A stretch of 58,118 bases of DNA from a virus, in IMG/VR virus record IMGVR_UViG_3300023272_000003, positions 1-58,118 of that record; one strand, written 5' to 3'. The notes below the pieces were generated by a model that had not been told where the DNA came from, did not search any database, and saw only the letters and a list, made by a program, of their open reading frames with translations. This document shows positions 47,121 to 54,929 of this stretch, in pieces (the stretch's first letter is position 1; each line of letters begins with the position of its first letter). Position numbers and translations under genes: made by a program.

Positions 47121-47591
47121 TTATGCCGCTTTCGGCTCTTTACGCGCTTCCTGATACTGACTGAGTACCTTCGCGCAAGCCTCTTCCAAAGTCTGCCCAT
47201 TGGCGCTGTAGACCTGTTCAGGATGCTCGGAAGAGAAGTTGCCTGCCGGAATGCGGAACTCCACAAAGAACCGATGCTCCCATGTCTCAGTAGACCTTCC
47301 TGACCAGCCTTCGAAGGCTCCCTGCATGGTGATCTTTAGAAGGTCTTGCTTGCCGGAATACATTCCCTGCCGGAACGCTATCTGCATCAGTTCCTTCATG
47401 GCATCGAACGCATAGGGCTGATACCCTCCACGCTTTGCCTTGTAGCCATCCAGTAACAGCCGGATCGCGCCCCGCTGCTCTTCCGTCAAGGCAGCCATAT
47501 TGGCGAGTGCCCATGCAAGATATTCTTTCGGAACGTTGGTGATCGCCTGCCCTTTGTACTTCCCGAACGGAAACTTCAGTATGTCCGACAT
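47121..47591 (-). CDS. DUF3820-like protein
   Basis: A 156-residue protein from the ATG after AGGAGG. The N-terminus FPFGKYKGQAITNVPKEYLAWA is the DUF3820 signature (FGKYKG...P..YL.W), often found near or fused to exonucleases. The rest is helical then beta. A role in nucleic-acid metabolism is likely, but unproven. Confidence 0.75.
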   Translation of the reverse strand: MSDILKFPFGKYKGQAITNVPKEYLAWALANMAALTEEQRGAIRLLLDGYKAKRGGYQPYAFDAMKELMQIAFRQGMYSGKQDLLKITMQGAFEGWSGRSTETWEHRFFVEFRIPAGNFSSEHPEQVYSANGQTLEEACAKVLSQYQEARKEPKAA

Positions 47592-48008
47592 CAGATTACC
47601 TCCTAACTTAACACTGTTAATTGTCTTTACACCACTCAGAGAATAAATACCTAATGGGTCTAATGAGGACTTCTGCTTTTTTCTGCATTCCCTAGGGTGG
47701 GCAGCAGAGAGGCAGTGCGTCACGACAGGCCAGACGGTACCAAAACTCCCGTTTTCACGAGTTAACAGCTTGCCCTATGTGGGTTTGCCGTGCAGTTGGA
47801 GAAAGCTCCCGCCCGACGTGGTTCCCGTTACCACGCCCGAAGTCCTCAGAAGGCTCCTGTCGATTATCGGCCATTGCGCCCAGGCCGACCCGGTACGTAT
47901 TGAAATGCCGTGGGCGGGACTCGAACCCGCGTTGCTCAGTAAACTACCGAGTGTCCTGACCACTAGACGACCACAGTGCCAGTCTCTCCCGGCTGTCTCT
48001 CTCAAAGC
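47592..48008. other. Interval holding a tRNA-like gene
   Basis: Besides the tRNA-like gene at 47906-47977 there is a 6-bp hairpin (CGTGGT/ACCACG) near 47840 and a short stem near 47744-47763 on the leftward side. No protein gene is convincing. A near-palindrome TTAACACTGTTAA lies just upstream of the DUF3820-like gene. Confidence 0.6.
47906..47977 (-). tRNA. tRNA-like gene, predicted anticodon GUU (Asn)
   Basis: Minus strand, 72 bases: 7-bp acceptor with an A1-C72 mismatch and a U-G pair, D-stem GTCT/GGAC, anticodon stem CTCGG/CTGAG, T-arm GCGGG-TTCGAGT-CCCGC, discriminator A, no encoded CCA. The 7-base anticodon loop is TAGTTTA, so position 33 is A rather than U and the anticodon reads GUU. 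A real but divergent tRNA or a decaying one. Confidence 0.7.
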
Positions 48009-48206
48009 CTAAGCCTTGCGGTCGTCGATGAGATCCGCAACGGTGCAGATCATCCTGCCCTGTTCCAAGTCCAAGACCTCCATGCTCGGATAGTCTATCG
48101 CCGCCATATATCTACCGGGCTGGGTAGAACCACCATCAGAAGGCGCGCCTTCAACCTCCATAGAAAAGAACACCTCAGACCTTTTAGGAATATCTAGCCA
48201 AGCCAT
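48009..48206 (-). CDS. Small protein, PKRSEVFF/CTVADLIDD family (copy 2)
   Basis: A 65-residue protein. IPKRSEVFF at the N-terminus and MICTVADLIDDRK at the end match the product of 18-227; the middle differs. The two copies sit at opposite parts of the same leftward gene set. No motif of known function. Confidence 0.75.
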   Translation of the reverse strand: MAWLDIPKRSEVFFSMEVEGAPSDGGSTQPGRYMAAIDYPSMEVLDLEQGRMICTVADLIDDRKA

Positions 48207-48211
48207 CTCTC

Positions 48212-48556
48212 TTATCTCTCCTCCCGCGAGCCCTGCGCGGCCTCTGGTTCAGCTTTGGCGATAGCGGCGCGGCAGAGAGTACATCTCTCGCAGTTGCAGT
48301 CATCACAGCCATTCAGTGCGACCTTCAGAGCGTACAGTAGATCAGGGGCGGCCACCATCAGCAGAGCGTTCGCCTTTATTTCCTCATCGGTACGACCCCG
48401 GACACCGCCATCATCGCATCCTGAATTTGCCTCTGCTCGTGAACCGAACATTACGATTGACACGCTATCAGACCCATCGGGACCACCGTCTATTCCGGGC
48501 AGGTCGTCGCTATCAAAACTGACTAGTCTCCACGGCCCCGGCGTATGTTTACTCAT
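48212..48556 (-). CDS. HTPGPW-family phage protein
   Basis: A 114-residue protein. It starts SKHTPGPWRLV and later has NALLMVAAPDLLYAL and a Cys cluster (CDDCNCERCTLC) before a helical end. This layout is a widely found small phage protein family of unknown function. First gene behind the leftward promoter at 48586-48614. Confidence 0.8.
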   Translation of the reverse strand: MSKHTPGPWRLVSFDSDDLPGIDGGPDGSDSVSIVMFGSRAEANSGCDDGGVRGRTDEEIKANALLMVAAPDLLYALKVALNGCDDCNCERCTLCRAAIAKAEPEAAQGSREER

Positions 48557-48585
48557 TCGCGTTTCCCCCTATTTCAGATACTATC

Positions 48586-48614
48586 AGTATACCACGTTTG
48601 ACTACTTTTGACTA
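48586..48614 (-). promoter_or_regulatory. Leftward promoter
   Basis: Minus strand: TAGTCA (48614-48609), 17 bases, TATACT (48591-48586). Repeats TTTGACTAC at 48597-48605 and 48607-48615 cover spacer and -35. It serves the gen. Confidence 0.65.
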
Positions 48615-48615
48615 C
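48597..48615. promoter_or_regulatory. Tandem operator TTTGACTAC x2
   Basis: Two exact nine-base repeats with a period of 10 bases, one helical turn, as ribbon-helix-helix proteins favour. They lie in the leftward promoter, next to the RHH gene at 48692. Confidence 0.6.
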
Positions 48616-48655
48616 ATAGTGAAATATTCAACACTGCGTCAAAGCGTGTCAGAAG

Positions 48656-48685
48656 TGGTCAAGAAGAACGGTTTGCGTGTATAAT
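48656..48685 (+). promoter_or_regulatory. Rightward promoter of the RHH gene, leaderless
   Basis: TGGTCA (48656-48661), 18 bases, TATAAT (48680-48685). The ATG at 48692 is seven bases beyond the -10, so the transcript probably starts at the start codon. Confidence 0.65.
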
Positions 48686-48691
48686 TACCGC

Positions 48692-48889
48692 ATGACTACA
48701 CCCAACGACAACCGAATCCGCGTCACCGTCCGGGTCTTGCCCGAAACGTACGAACTCCTGAAGCAGATCGCTGCAGAGCAGTCCCGCACGGTCAATTTCC
48801 AGGTCGAACACTACATCAAGCAGGGCGTCAAGGCCGACACTGAGAAGGCTCAACCACAGGAGCAACGCCGCCGTCCTCAGCAGCAGTAG
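48692..48889 (+). CDS. Ribbon-helix-helix regulator, leaderless
   Basis: A 65-residue protein. Strand NRIRVTVRVLPET, helices YELLKQIAAEQS and NFQVEHYIKQG, and a Gln/Arg-rich tail: the Arc/CopG layout. No ribosome site; leaderless by promoter position. It is the only rightward gene in 42.9-58 kb, and is divergent from the operon starting at 48556. It likely represses its own and the leftward promoter through the TTTGACTAC repeats. Confidence 0.8.
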   Translation: MTTPNDNRIRVTVRVLPETYELLKQIAAEQSRTVNFQVEHYIKQGVKADTEKAQPQEQRRRPQQQ

Positions 48890-49043
48890 CCTCACGCCCC
48901 AACGCCTCCAGTTCGGCCAGGCGCTCCCGCTTCGCCACCAGCCGGGCCTCGGCCTCTGCGGTCAGGTGGGCCAGTTCCGCCAGCCGCGCCTCCCCGATCC
49001 TGACGGCAATGCGGGCATCTCGCAGGCGGGCGGTGAGGGTCAT
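48828..49043 (-). CDS. Small helical coiled-coil protein
   Basis: A 71-residue Ala/Arg/Glu/Leu-rich helical protein (ARLAELAHLTAEAEARLVAK). Start fixed by an ATGA overlap with the helicase gene. Its end overlaps the RHH gene by 62 bases on the other strand. Confidence 0.65.
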   Translation of the reverse strand: MTLTARLRDARIAVRIGEARLAELAHLTAEAEARLVAKRERLAELEALGREATAAEDGGVAPVVEPSQCRP

Positions 49044-50926
49044 GCGGCCTCCTGCTGTTGGTAAGATTTCGCCTCACGCTCTGCCTTCATGCGCTCCGCT
49101 CGATAGGCGATCCTGAGCGATGTCAGCTTGCCTTTCGCCTCCGCAAGCGTCATGCGCCGGATCTGCTCATTGCTCACGCCGCCCTGGTTAAGAATCCACC
49201 TGTCGAGAGGCTTCAAAGCGTGGAACGTGGCCGCTCGGTCTGCCGCGTCGGAGTGTTCCGCGATACGCCGGTTCGTCAGCACCGCGATCCGCTCCAGAAA
49301 GGGCGTTAAGGCTTCGTGTTTGTCCTTATCGAACCGGTACGCCTTATTGAACACATCGCTGCCGTCCGGCCCGGTGACGTAGACCGACCACCAGCCTCCC
49401 TCCAACTCCTGCAAATTGTTCGCGTAACCGGGTGTCCCTTTGGAGAGTGCATAACCGGTTTCAGTCGCCTTCCATACCTGCGCTGCTCTCTCTTGGGTGC
49501 GGATCTCTGACGTAGGCTCTCCCAGAGTAACGGTCGCCTTTCCAAAGCCCACCACCAGAGGAGCGATCACCTGCTCACGCTTCTTCCGCTCTACCTCTTC
49601 CGCTTCGCGCTGCTTCTCTTTCTCCTCCGCAAGCAACCGGCGCGCCTCCGTCAAATCCACGTCTTCAGCGGCTATATGGGCCGGCAGATCCAGCAGGTCA
49701 GGCAACTGCATCGGGTTGTGCTTGCCGCTGATGTCCTGGCACTCCAGCACCGTACAGAAAGGCTTATCGCTTGTCTCTATTGCCCAGCGCCGCTCCTCGG
49801 CGGTCTCCAGTCCGTCCACCAGCCCGGAAAGCGGCCTGCCGCCTCTCCCGATGCACTGGGTATAGAGCGACCATATATTCGTAGGCCGCGCCATGATGAT
49901 ACAGGAGCAGGCCGGAACGTCTACGCCCTCCGTCAGCGTCCCATAGTTCACCACCACCGGGAAGCGGCGCGCATTGAACTCTGCCAGGACGCGGAACCGC
50001 TCGCTGCTCTCTGTCGTCACCAGCGCCTTATGCGCAGGATCTTCAGGCTCTTTCGAGACGATGCACTCTGCATGGATTCCCGCCTGCCGCCACAACTCGG
50101 TTGAGTGTACGGCGTGTTCGACAGAGGCGCAGAACATAACCGTTTGCTGCCCCGGCGTCTCCTGCATCCATGCGTTGATAAGCAGGTTGGTGCGCTCTGC
50201 GTTGTCGATCTGATTGGCGAGATCCTTTTCCGCGAGGTCGCCGCGCTTGTCCAATTTCACCCGGCTGATGTCCGTATTCGTCTGCACCGGCTGCCACCGG
50301 AACGGCACGATCCAGCCGTCCCGCTGTGCCTGCTTCAGGCCGTAGGCGAAAACGTGTTTCTCAAAGATTGCCTCTGCCACATCCGCCGCCGTTGGTACGC
50401 CGTTGCGCTCGATCAGAGCAGGCGAACCGTCTACGTTGAACGCGTGAAGCGCCTGCCGGTCGCCGCGTTTGGGAGTGGCCGTCACTCCGATGTGGAACGC
50501 CTCCGGATAAACCGATTTGATTCCCTTGTGCGTATCGCTTCCACACCTGTGCGCCTCATCGTAGATCACCACGTCAGGCCGGAACCAGTAAAGACGAGAC
50601 GGGTTCTTGATCGTCATCAGTGAGCCGACCACCACGCGGCAGGAGTGCGGTGCCACAGCGACATTGATCTCTGGCGCAATGTCGAACTCATCCAGCCCAC
50701 AATGGCGCTGGAGGCTCCTGAGCGCCTGTCCTATGAGTTCCTGCGTGTGCGCCACAAACAGCACGCGTTTGCCGTGTAAGAGCGCATAGCGGGTCAACTC
50801 TGCAGCTACCGTGGTTTTCCCGGTCCCGGTCGCTTGCGTCACCAGTACGGATTTCCATCCCTGCGCCTGTGCCTCCACGACGGAGCAGAACGCCTGCTCC
50901 TGGTAGTACCGAAGCGTCTGCGTCAT
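49040..50926 (-). CDS. Superfamily 2 DNA/RNA helicase
   Basis: A 628-residue protein with SF2 motifs: Walker A ATGTGKT (32-38), DEAH (123-126), TATP (149-152), and QCIGRGGR as motif VI. After the two RecA-like domains comes a charged coiled segment (EEKEKQREAEEVERKKREQ) and a C-terminal domain. It resembles UvsW/RadD-type helicases of phage replication and recombination. In an operon with the methylase and recombination genes, coupled by ATGA. Confidence 0.88.
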   Translation of the reverse strand: MTQTLRYYQEQAFCSVVEAQAQGWKSVLVTQATGTGKTTVAAELTRYALLHGKRVLFVAHTQELIGQALRSLQRHCGLDEFDIAPEINVAVAPHSCRVVVGSLMTIKNPSRLYWFRPDVVIYDEAHRCGSDTHKGIKSVYPEAFHIGVTATPKRGDRQALHAFNVDGSPALIERNGVPTAADVAEAIFEKHVFAYGLKQAQRDGWIVPFRWQPVQTNTDISRVKLDKRGDLAEKDLANQIDNAERTNLLINAWMQETPGQQTVMFCASVEHAVHSTELWRQAGIHAECIVSKEPEDPAHKALVTTESSERFRVLAEFNARRFPVVVNYGTLTEGVDVPACSCIIMARPTNIWSLYTQCIGRGGRPLSGLVDGLETAEERRWAIETSDKPFCTVLECQDISGKHNPMQLPDLLDLPAHIAAEDVDLTEARRLLAEEKEKQREAEEVERKKREQVIAPLVVGFGKATVTLGEPTSEIRTQERAAQVWKATETGYALSKGTPGYANNLQELEGGWWSVYVTGPDGSDVFNKAYRFDKDKHEALTPFLERIAVLTNRRIAEHSDAADRAATFHALKPLDRWILNQGGVSNEQIRRMTLAEAKGKLTSLRIAYRAERMKAEREAKSYQQQEAA

Positions 50927-51570
50927 GCCACCACCTCCGCGAAGAGATCCTGCTGAGGCATAAAGCAGTCGAGGAGCAACTGCGGCTTCAGCACCACAGG
51001 CACAGGCTCACCGTCTGCGACTTTGCAGATCGACTCCGACAAGTCCAACCCGTCCAACTCATTTCCGAGCGATACCCAGTTCTCCCGATAACGGCGCGCA
51101 AACAACTCGATATAGGGGCCGTCGTAGAGTTCCGCGAAGGTGTAAACGTCATCCGGCTTCGCGCTATGTGCGCCCTGTTTGGCGAGGATGATACCGGGTT
51201 GCCTCTCGAATGGTTCCGGCGCGCGAGGGTTGCCCTTTGTGCCGATCATGATGTACTCAGAGCAGGCGCGGGCATGGTAGCCGCAACCGATACGCGGAAG
51301 GCTGTCCTTTGATAGTTTCAGCCAGGGAACACCGGTTTTATACTCGAAGCCCCAAGCCTCCATTAAGGCAAGTCCTTCTGCCATTTTCGGCCACGTACAC
51401 CACATCAGCAGAACGCAGTCGTTAGCCGCAACGCACGCGACAGGTAGAATCTCCATCGATGCCGCCTCTGTGCAATCGTAGTGCGCATCAGGCGAACGCT
51501 TCCGTCCCATCGCGCCATACGTCCAGTACATCCAAGCCGGATCTGCAAGGATAACGCCGAATTTACTCAT
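50923..51570 (-). CDS. MT-A70 family adenine methyltransferase
   Basis: A 215-residue protein. Catalytic motif DPAW (residues 10-13) in place of the usual DPPW, then AND and LLMWCTWP, and RENWVSLGNELDG for S-adenosylmethionine contacts. It makes N6-methyladenine in DNA. Likely protects phage DNA from host restriction. Coupled by ATGA on both sides. The Pro-to-Ala change needs checking for activity. Confidence 0.8.
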   Translation of the reverse strand: MSKFGVILADPAWMYWTYGAMGRKRSPDAHYDCTEAASMEILPVACVAANDCVLLMWCTWPKMAEGLALMEAWGFEYKTGVPWLKLSKDSLPRIGCGYHARACSEYIMIGTKGNPRAPEPFERQPGIILAKQGAHSAKPDDVYTFAELYDGPYIELFARRYRENWVSLGNELDGLDLSESICKVADGEPVPVVLKPQLLLDCFMPQQDLFAEVVA

Positions 51571-52442
51571 CGCTTCACCCCGAAAACCTGCGTTTCTCCT
51601 TCACATCTTGCGGCTTCGATGCGTTCAAAAGGCACGAAAACATTCAAGTCCCAGCCCTGCGCGTCTATCGTGGAAATCACATACCCGCCGCGTTGTTCGT
51701 CACGAATCGCCCATGTAGCTTCATATTCTGGTATTGCGTCAGAATCCTCCGTTTCAACCTCAACAGCAGAATTGGCCTGTTCCTGGCTCTCAGGAGGCGC
51801 TACGAAGCGCGAAGGCTCATAACGCGGCAGAACAGCGGGGGGAGGACTATTCGACTCGTTATTCTTTTGTGCCACATGTGGCACAAAATCAACAGGCACG
51901 GCGGCAGGGAGTTCAGGAACAACAGGGGGAACGTAAATCGCAGTCGGCTTCGGCAGGAACTGCTTGACGATGTTCTGCACCTGGTCAAACTTGACTTTGC
52001 CCTTCGATGTCAGGGAGTGGTGGAGTATTGCCTCATAACGCTCTGCGACGACCCGCTGCGTCTCAGCTGAAAGAGGCCGCAGTTCCGCTGCTACGCGGTG
52101 GGAAGGAATCTGCAGCGTGATGGCGTTCCTGTCCACCTGCTCTACCAGTGTCTCCCCACTGATGCAGGCGAGGTTGAGCGCCACAGCGACTTGCTCGAAC
52201 CAGTTGTACGCCGTTCTGCGCGGCACGCTCCGGTATTCGCAATACTCCTCGATGGACATATCGAGCGCCTTGTGCCCGCGAAGTCCGATGAACACGGTAA
52301 AGAGAATCGCGCTCAGGCTGTGCGTATTGGCGAACATCGCGTCAGCGACTTCGGCCTGCTCACGGTTCAGAAAGTACAGATCGTCGGTAAATACCTGATA
52401 GGGAATCAGTTCCTCGTTTGTGGTTTCGGTCGTCAATGTCAT
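51567..52442 (-). CDS. Hypothetical regulator-like protein
   Basis: A 291-residue protein. N-terminal half has MSIEEYCEYRSVPRRTAYNWF, a helix-turn-helix, then a helical region; the C-terminal half has a Pro-rich linker and a globular end. The gene contains a perfect 24-bp palindrome (51865-51888). Coupled to the methylase by ATGA. Confidence 0.65.
   Translation of the reverse strand: MTLTTETTNEELIPYQVFTDDLYFLNREQAEVADAMFANTHSLSAILFTVFIGLRGHKALDMSIEEYCEYRSVPRRTAYNWFEQVAVALNLACISGETLVEQVDRNAITLQIPSHRVAAELRPLSAETQRVVAERYEAILHHSLTSKGKVKFDQVQNIVKQFLPKPTAIYVPPVVPELPAAVPVDFVPHVAQKNNESNSPPPAVLPRYEPSRFVAPPESQEQANSAVEVETEDSDAIPEYEATWAIRDEQRGGYVISTIDAQGWDLNVFVPFERIEAARCEGETQVFGVKR
51865..51888. promoter_or_regulatory. 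Perfect 24-bp palindrome inside a gene
   Basis: TTTTGTGCCACA followed by its exact complement. It encodes FVPHVAQK of the Pro-rich linker in the gene 51567-52442. Possible protein-binding site or RNA hairpin. Confidence 0.55.
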
Positions 52443-52446
52443 TCTC

Positions 52447-52728
52447 CTAAAGTCGCTTGCTCTCTACCAGTGCGCAGAAGTGCCTCTGCACGTAGCGCTT
52501 GACACTCTCTGCGTCGGTAAACATCTTCGCGGCCTCTACCGCCGCGTCTACGTTCTCTTTGCGCCTCTGCGCCTCTACAGCGCGCTTTGCCTGCTCCATG
52601 CGGATGTTTTGCATGTGAAGGGCATAGACGCCCTGCCAGTGCTCTTCCCACGACGGCAACTCTTCCAGGGGGCCGACAAAGGCGTCACGCTCTTGGATCT
52701 GCTGCAACGCCTCCTCGAAGGTAATCAC
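52447..52728 (-). CDS. Small helical protein, GTG start
   Basis: A 93-residue protein read from GTG after AGGAGG. Helical and charged (FEEALQQIQERD, AKRAVEAQRRKENVDAAVEA). Unknown function, between the recombination and regulator-like genes. Confidence 0.7.
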   Translation of the reverse strand: MITFEEALQQIQERDAFVGPLEELPSWEEHWQGVYALHMQNIRMEQAKRAVEAQRRKENVDAAVEAAKMFTDAESVKRYVQRHFCALVESKRL

Positions 52729-52738
52729 AGCCCACCTC

Positions 52739-53890
52739 CTAGCGGGTCATGGCGGCCACGGTGCTGCCACCAGCGGTGATGATCGGGCGCGGGCTATCGC
52801 TGTTGAGCAGTGTCAGGTTCGGCGCGCCAAATTCCGTATAATCGTCTTCTTCCCAGGGATTAGGCTCTTGGGGCGGTGGGGCGCTGGCTTCCATCGCTGC
52901 ATGGTGCGCCTCGATAGCAGCCGCCTCTTGTTCTATCTCTGGAGAAACAGGCTGTTCAACAGGAGGCGCAAGGGAAGCGATTGCAAGCCGCCAGAGTTCC
53001 GGGGGGCGGCGCGCCGCTGTCATATAGGTTTCTGCAGTCCATTTCGCCAGAGGTACATCGGAGACAAGCAGGGGGCGAATAGCGGAGAGCTTGCCCTGGT
53101 AGAGATATTCCCCGGCAACGGTTTTGAGTATGCCGACGGCCTCTTCTATGGTGGGAAGTGGTTCCGGGTCTTGCTCTGATTGCGCAGTGGTCGGAACAAA
53201 CTCGGCTTCGATGGTGGTGAGGTCTTCGATGTCCTGGGTATAGAACTCAGAGGCGTTTACGGCTACCAGCGTGGTTCCGATTAGCGCGCGCTTCTGTGCC
53301 ATTTTCTGAAACGTGTTCACCCCTTCGGCGGCATCAGGGTTCGCCATTTTGCCGACTTCCTGGTTTGTGATCTCAGGGTCATGTTTGGAAAACTTCGCCC
53401 CGCAACCGCCTTTTTTGTTGGCACAGTAGAAGCCCCCACCATATTCCTCTTTGCTCTTGGAGATAGCCGCCGCATCGCATCTAGGACAGCGGCGCTCGGT
53501 GTTGCGGTATCGGTATTTCGGTTCCCAGGAGTTGCAGGAGGCTTCTGTTTTTGCCATCAGTACGCCATCGCGGAAGAGAGAACAGGAGTAGACATAGTAG
53601 AAGAACGCTTCACCGCCGTGCGCTTCGCCTGTCCAGTCCTCCACGCATCTAACGAGGTCAAACACAGGCTGCAAGCCGAAGATCGTGCAGAGCTTTTCGG
53701 CCCCCGGCTTGTAGAGCGTGTTTTTGTTCGTGCCGGGAATCATGCCGTAGTCGAAGTCTTTCTGCATCAGTTCCGCGTTCTGGGAGACCTGCACCAGAAT
53801 CGCACGGCGGGCAATCATGTTTGCAATAGACATAGCGGGCATAAACAGATCCGCCGCCCCCGCTCTTATGGTCAATGCTTCTGCGCTCAT
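52739..53890 (-). CDS. Recombination/annealing-type protein with zinc ribbon
   Basis: A 383-residue protein. MIPGTNKNTLYKPGAEKLC, a zinc ribbon (CPRC...YCANKKGGCGAKF) and NTFQKMAQKRALIGTTLVAV...FYTQDIEDL form a pattern seen in phage proteins of the single-strand annealing or ERF/RecT neighbourhood. The C-terminus is Pro/Ala-rich. It probably works with the nuclease encoded just upstream. The family name is not certain. Confidence 0.65.
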   Translation of the reverse strand: MSAEALTIRAGAADLFMPAMSIANMIARRAILVQVSQNAELMQKDFDYGMIPGTNKNTLYKPGAEKLCTIFGLQPVFDLVRCVEDWTGEAHGGEAFFYYVYSCSLFRDGVLMAKTEASCNSWEPKYRYRNTERRCPRCDAAAISKSKEEYGGGFYCANKKGGCGAKFSKHDPEITNQEVGKMANPDAAEGVNTFQKMAQKRALIGTTLVAVNASEFYTQDIEDLTTIEAEFVPTTAQSEQDPEPLPTIEEAVGILKTVAGEYLYQGKLSAIRPLLVSDVPLAKWTAETYMTAARRPPELWRLAIASLAPPVEQPVSPEIEQEAAAIEAHHAAMEASAPPPQEPNPWEEDDYTEFGAPNLTLLNSDSPRPIITAGGSTVAAMTR

Positions 53891-54474
53891 ATCGTCTCTC
53901 CTGGTGAATTTAATCGCTTATCGGTCTCCACGACCGCCGCCCAAACCTCTTCCCACGTCCAGCATATATAACTGCCGCCCCGGTCGCAGAGGCGTTGCTG
54001 ATCGTCACTGATCGGCGTCCCGCTGCCCTTCATTTCTACATCCAACCACACCCCCACCGGCCACGCCGCGCCCCTTATCTGCAGGTCGGGCGTCCCTGGT
54101 GTATTGCCCTGCCAGCCTGTCGCGACCGTGAATGTTCCGCACTGGCTGCACTTGACCCCGGCCCGGCTCTTGCCGACTTCCAGCACTTCATAACCGCGCC
54201 CTTGGAGCGCTGCCACGACCTGCGCCTGTAGATCCTTTTCTGCGACCTTCACCGTCACAACCTGCCGCCCTGGATCAAGCCCCGGCAGTTTCGGCTGCAC
54301 GACGCGGTACTTCGCCACCGCCCGGACTGTCCCGTAGCTGCATCCCTCTGCCGGGCAGTACAGGACATCGGCGTACCGGCTGTCGGCCAGGAGTTCGGTA
54401 TCACATTTTTTGCAGACCGGAACAGTCGGCACGCTTACCTCGAAATCTGTAAAAAGTCCCCGGCTGATGCGCAC
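53887..54474 (-). CDS. VRR-NUC-type nuclease with zinc motifs
   Basis: A 195-residue protein. CKKCDTELL...LYCPAEGC near the N-terminus and VKCSQCG later are zinc motifs. GTPDLQIRGAAWPVGVWLDVEMKG has the PD and ExK of the VRR-NUC (PD-D/ExK) nuclease fold, then DDQQRLCDRGGSY. A structure-selective nuclease for recombination is likely. Start uncertain: GTG at 54474 or a GTG at 54432 after GAGGTA. Confidence 0.75.
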   Translation of the reverse strand: MRISRGLFTDFEVSVPTVPVCKKCDTELLADSRYADVLYCPAEGCSYGTVRAVAKYRVVQPKLPGLDPGRQVVTVKVAEKDLQAQVVAALQGRGYEVLEVGKSRAGVKCSQCGTFTVATGWQGNTPGTPDLQIRGAAWPVGVWLDVEMKGSGTPISDDQQRLCDRGGSYICWTWEEVWAAVVETDKRLNSPGETI

Positions 54475-54585
54475 CGCCGGGGCAGTATTCTCTCGCTGGA
54501 GGCGTCGGCTCTTACTACCGCCCTCCTCACAAGGCTCAGGAAGCCCTCTGAGGAGGGGCAGGGCGCACCACAGCCCTGCGTGCCT

Positions 54586-54837
54586 TCAACAACGCGGCGT
54601 CATCCCGTTCACCGTCGGGCCGCCAATCTTGATGAACTCTTCGTCAGTAGCGTCGATCTTTCCATCATGGACCGCCTGCAATTTCGTAGGATCGCCTGGA
54701 ACGGTCGGGTCAATGTCGTGAATGAAAACGAGGTTCAGGTGGTTGCGAACCATCTTCACTTGATCGGCATCAAGCCGTGTATGCCCGCTCAACTCGAAAA
54801 ATCCCTGAAGCCAAAACGCGAAGTCTCTTGCTGTCAT
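54586..54837 (-). CDS. Conserved small phage protein
   Basis: An 83-residue protein with SD AAAGGGGAGAGG. TARDFAFWLQGFFELSG, then a DADQVKMVRNHLNLVF and HDIDPT pattern, a widely found small phage family of unknown function. Coupled by ATGA to the short frame upstream. Confidence 0.75.
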   Translation of the reverse strand: MTARDFAFWLQGFFELSGHTRLDADQVKMVRNHLNLVFIHDIDPTVPGDPTKLQAVHDGKIDATDEEFIKIGGPTVNGMTPRC

Positions 54838-54917
54838 CGCCTCTCCCCTTTCAGAGCGGCTGGGCGCGGTTTGACGATCTGAACTGACGACGGCGGCAGG
54901 GTGAATTCCGCGCCCAT
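54834..54917 (-). CDS. Possible 27-residue protein
   Basis: A short frame (GAEFTLPPSSVQIVKPRPA) with AGAGGT eight bases before the ATG and an ATGA overlap with the next gene. It fills an otherwise empty gap. Could be a leader peptide. Confidence 0.4.
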   Translation of the reverse strand: MGAEFTLPPSSVQIVKPRPAALKGERR

Positions 54918-54929
54918 GCGCCGCACCTC

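Noticed and set aside
47770-48012. Several frames over the tRNA-like gene
   Set aside because: They cross the tRNA-like fold and have no start signals.
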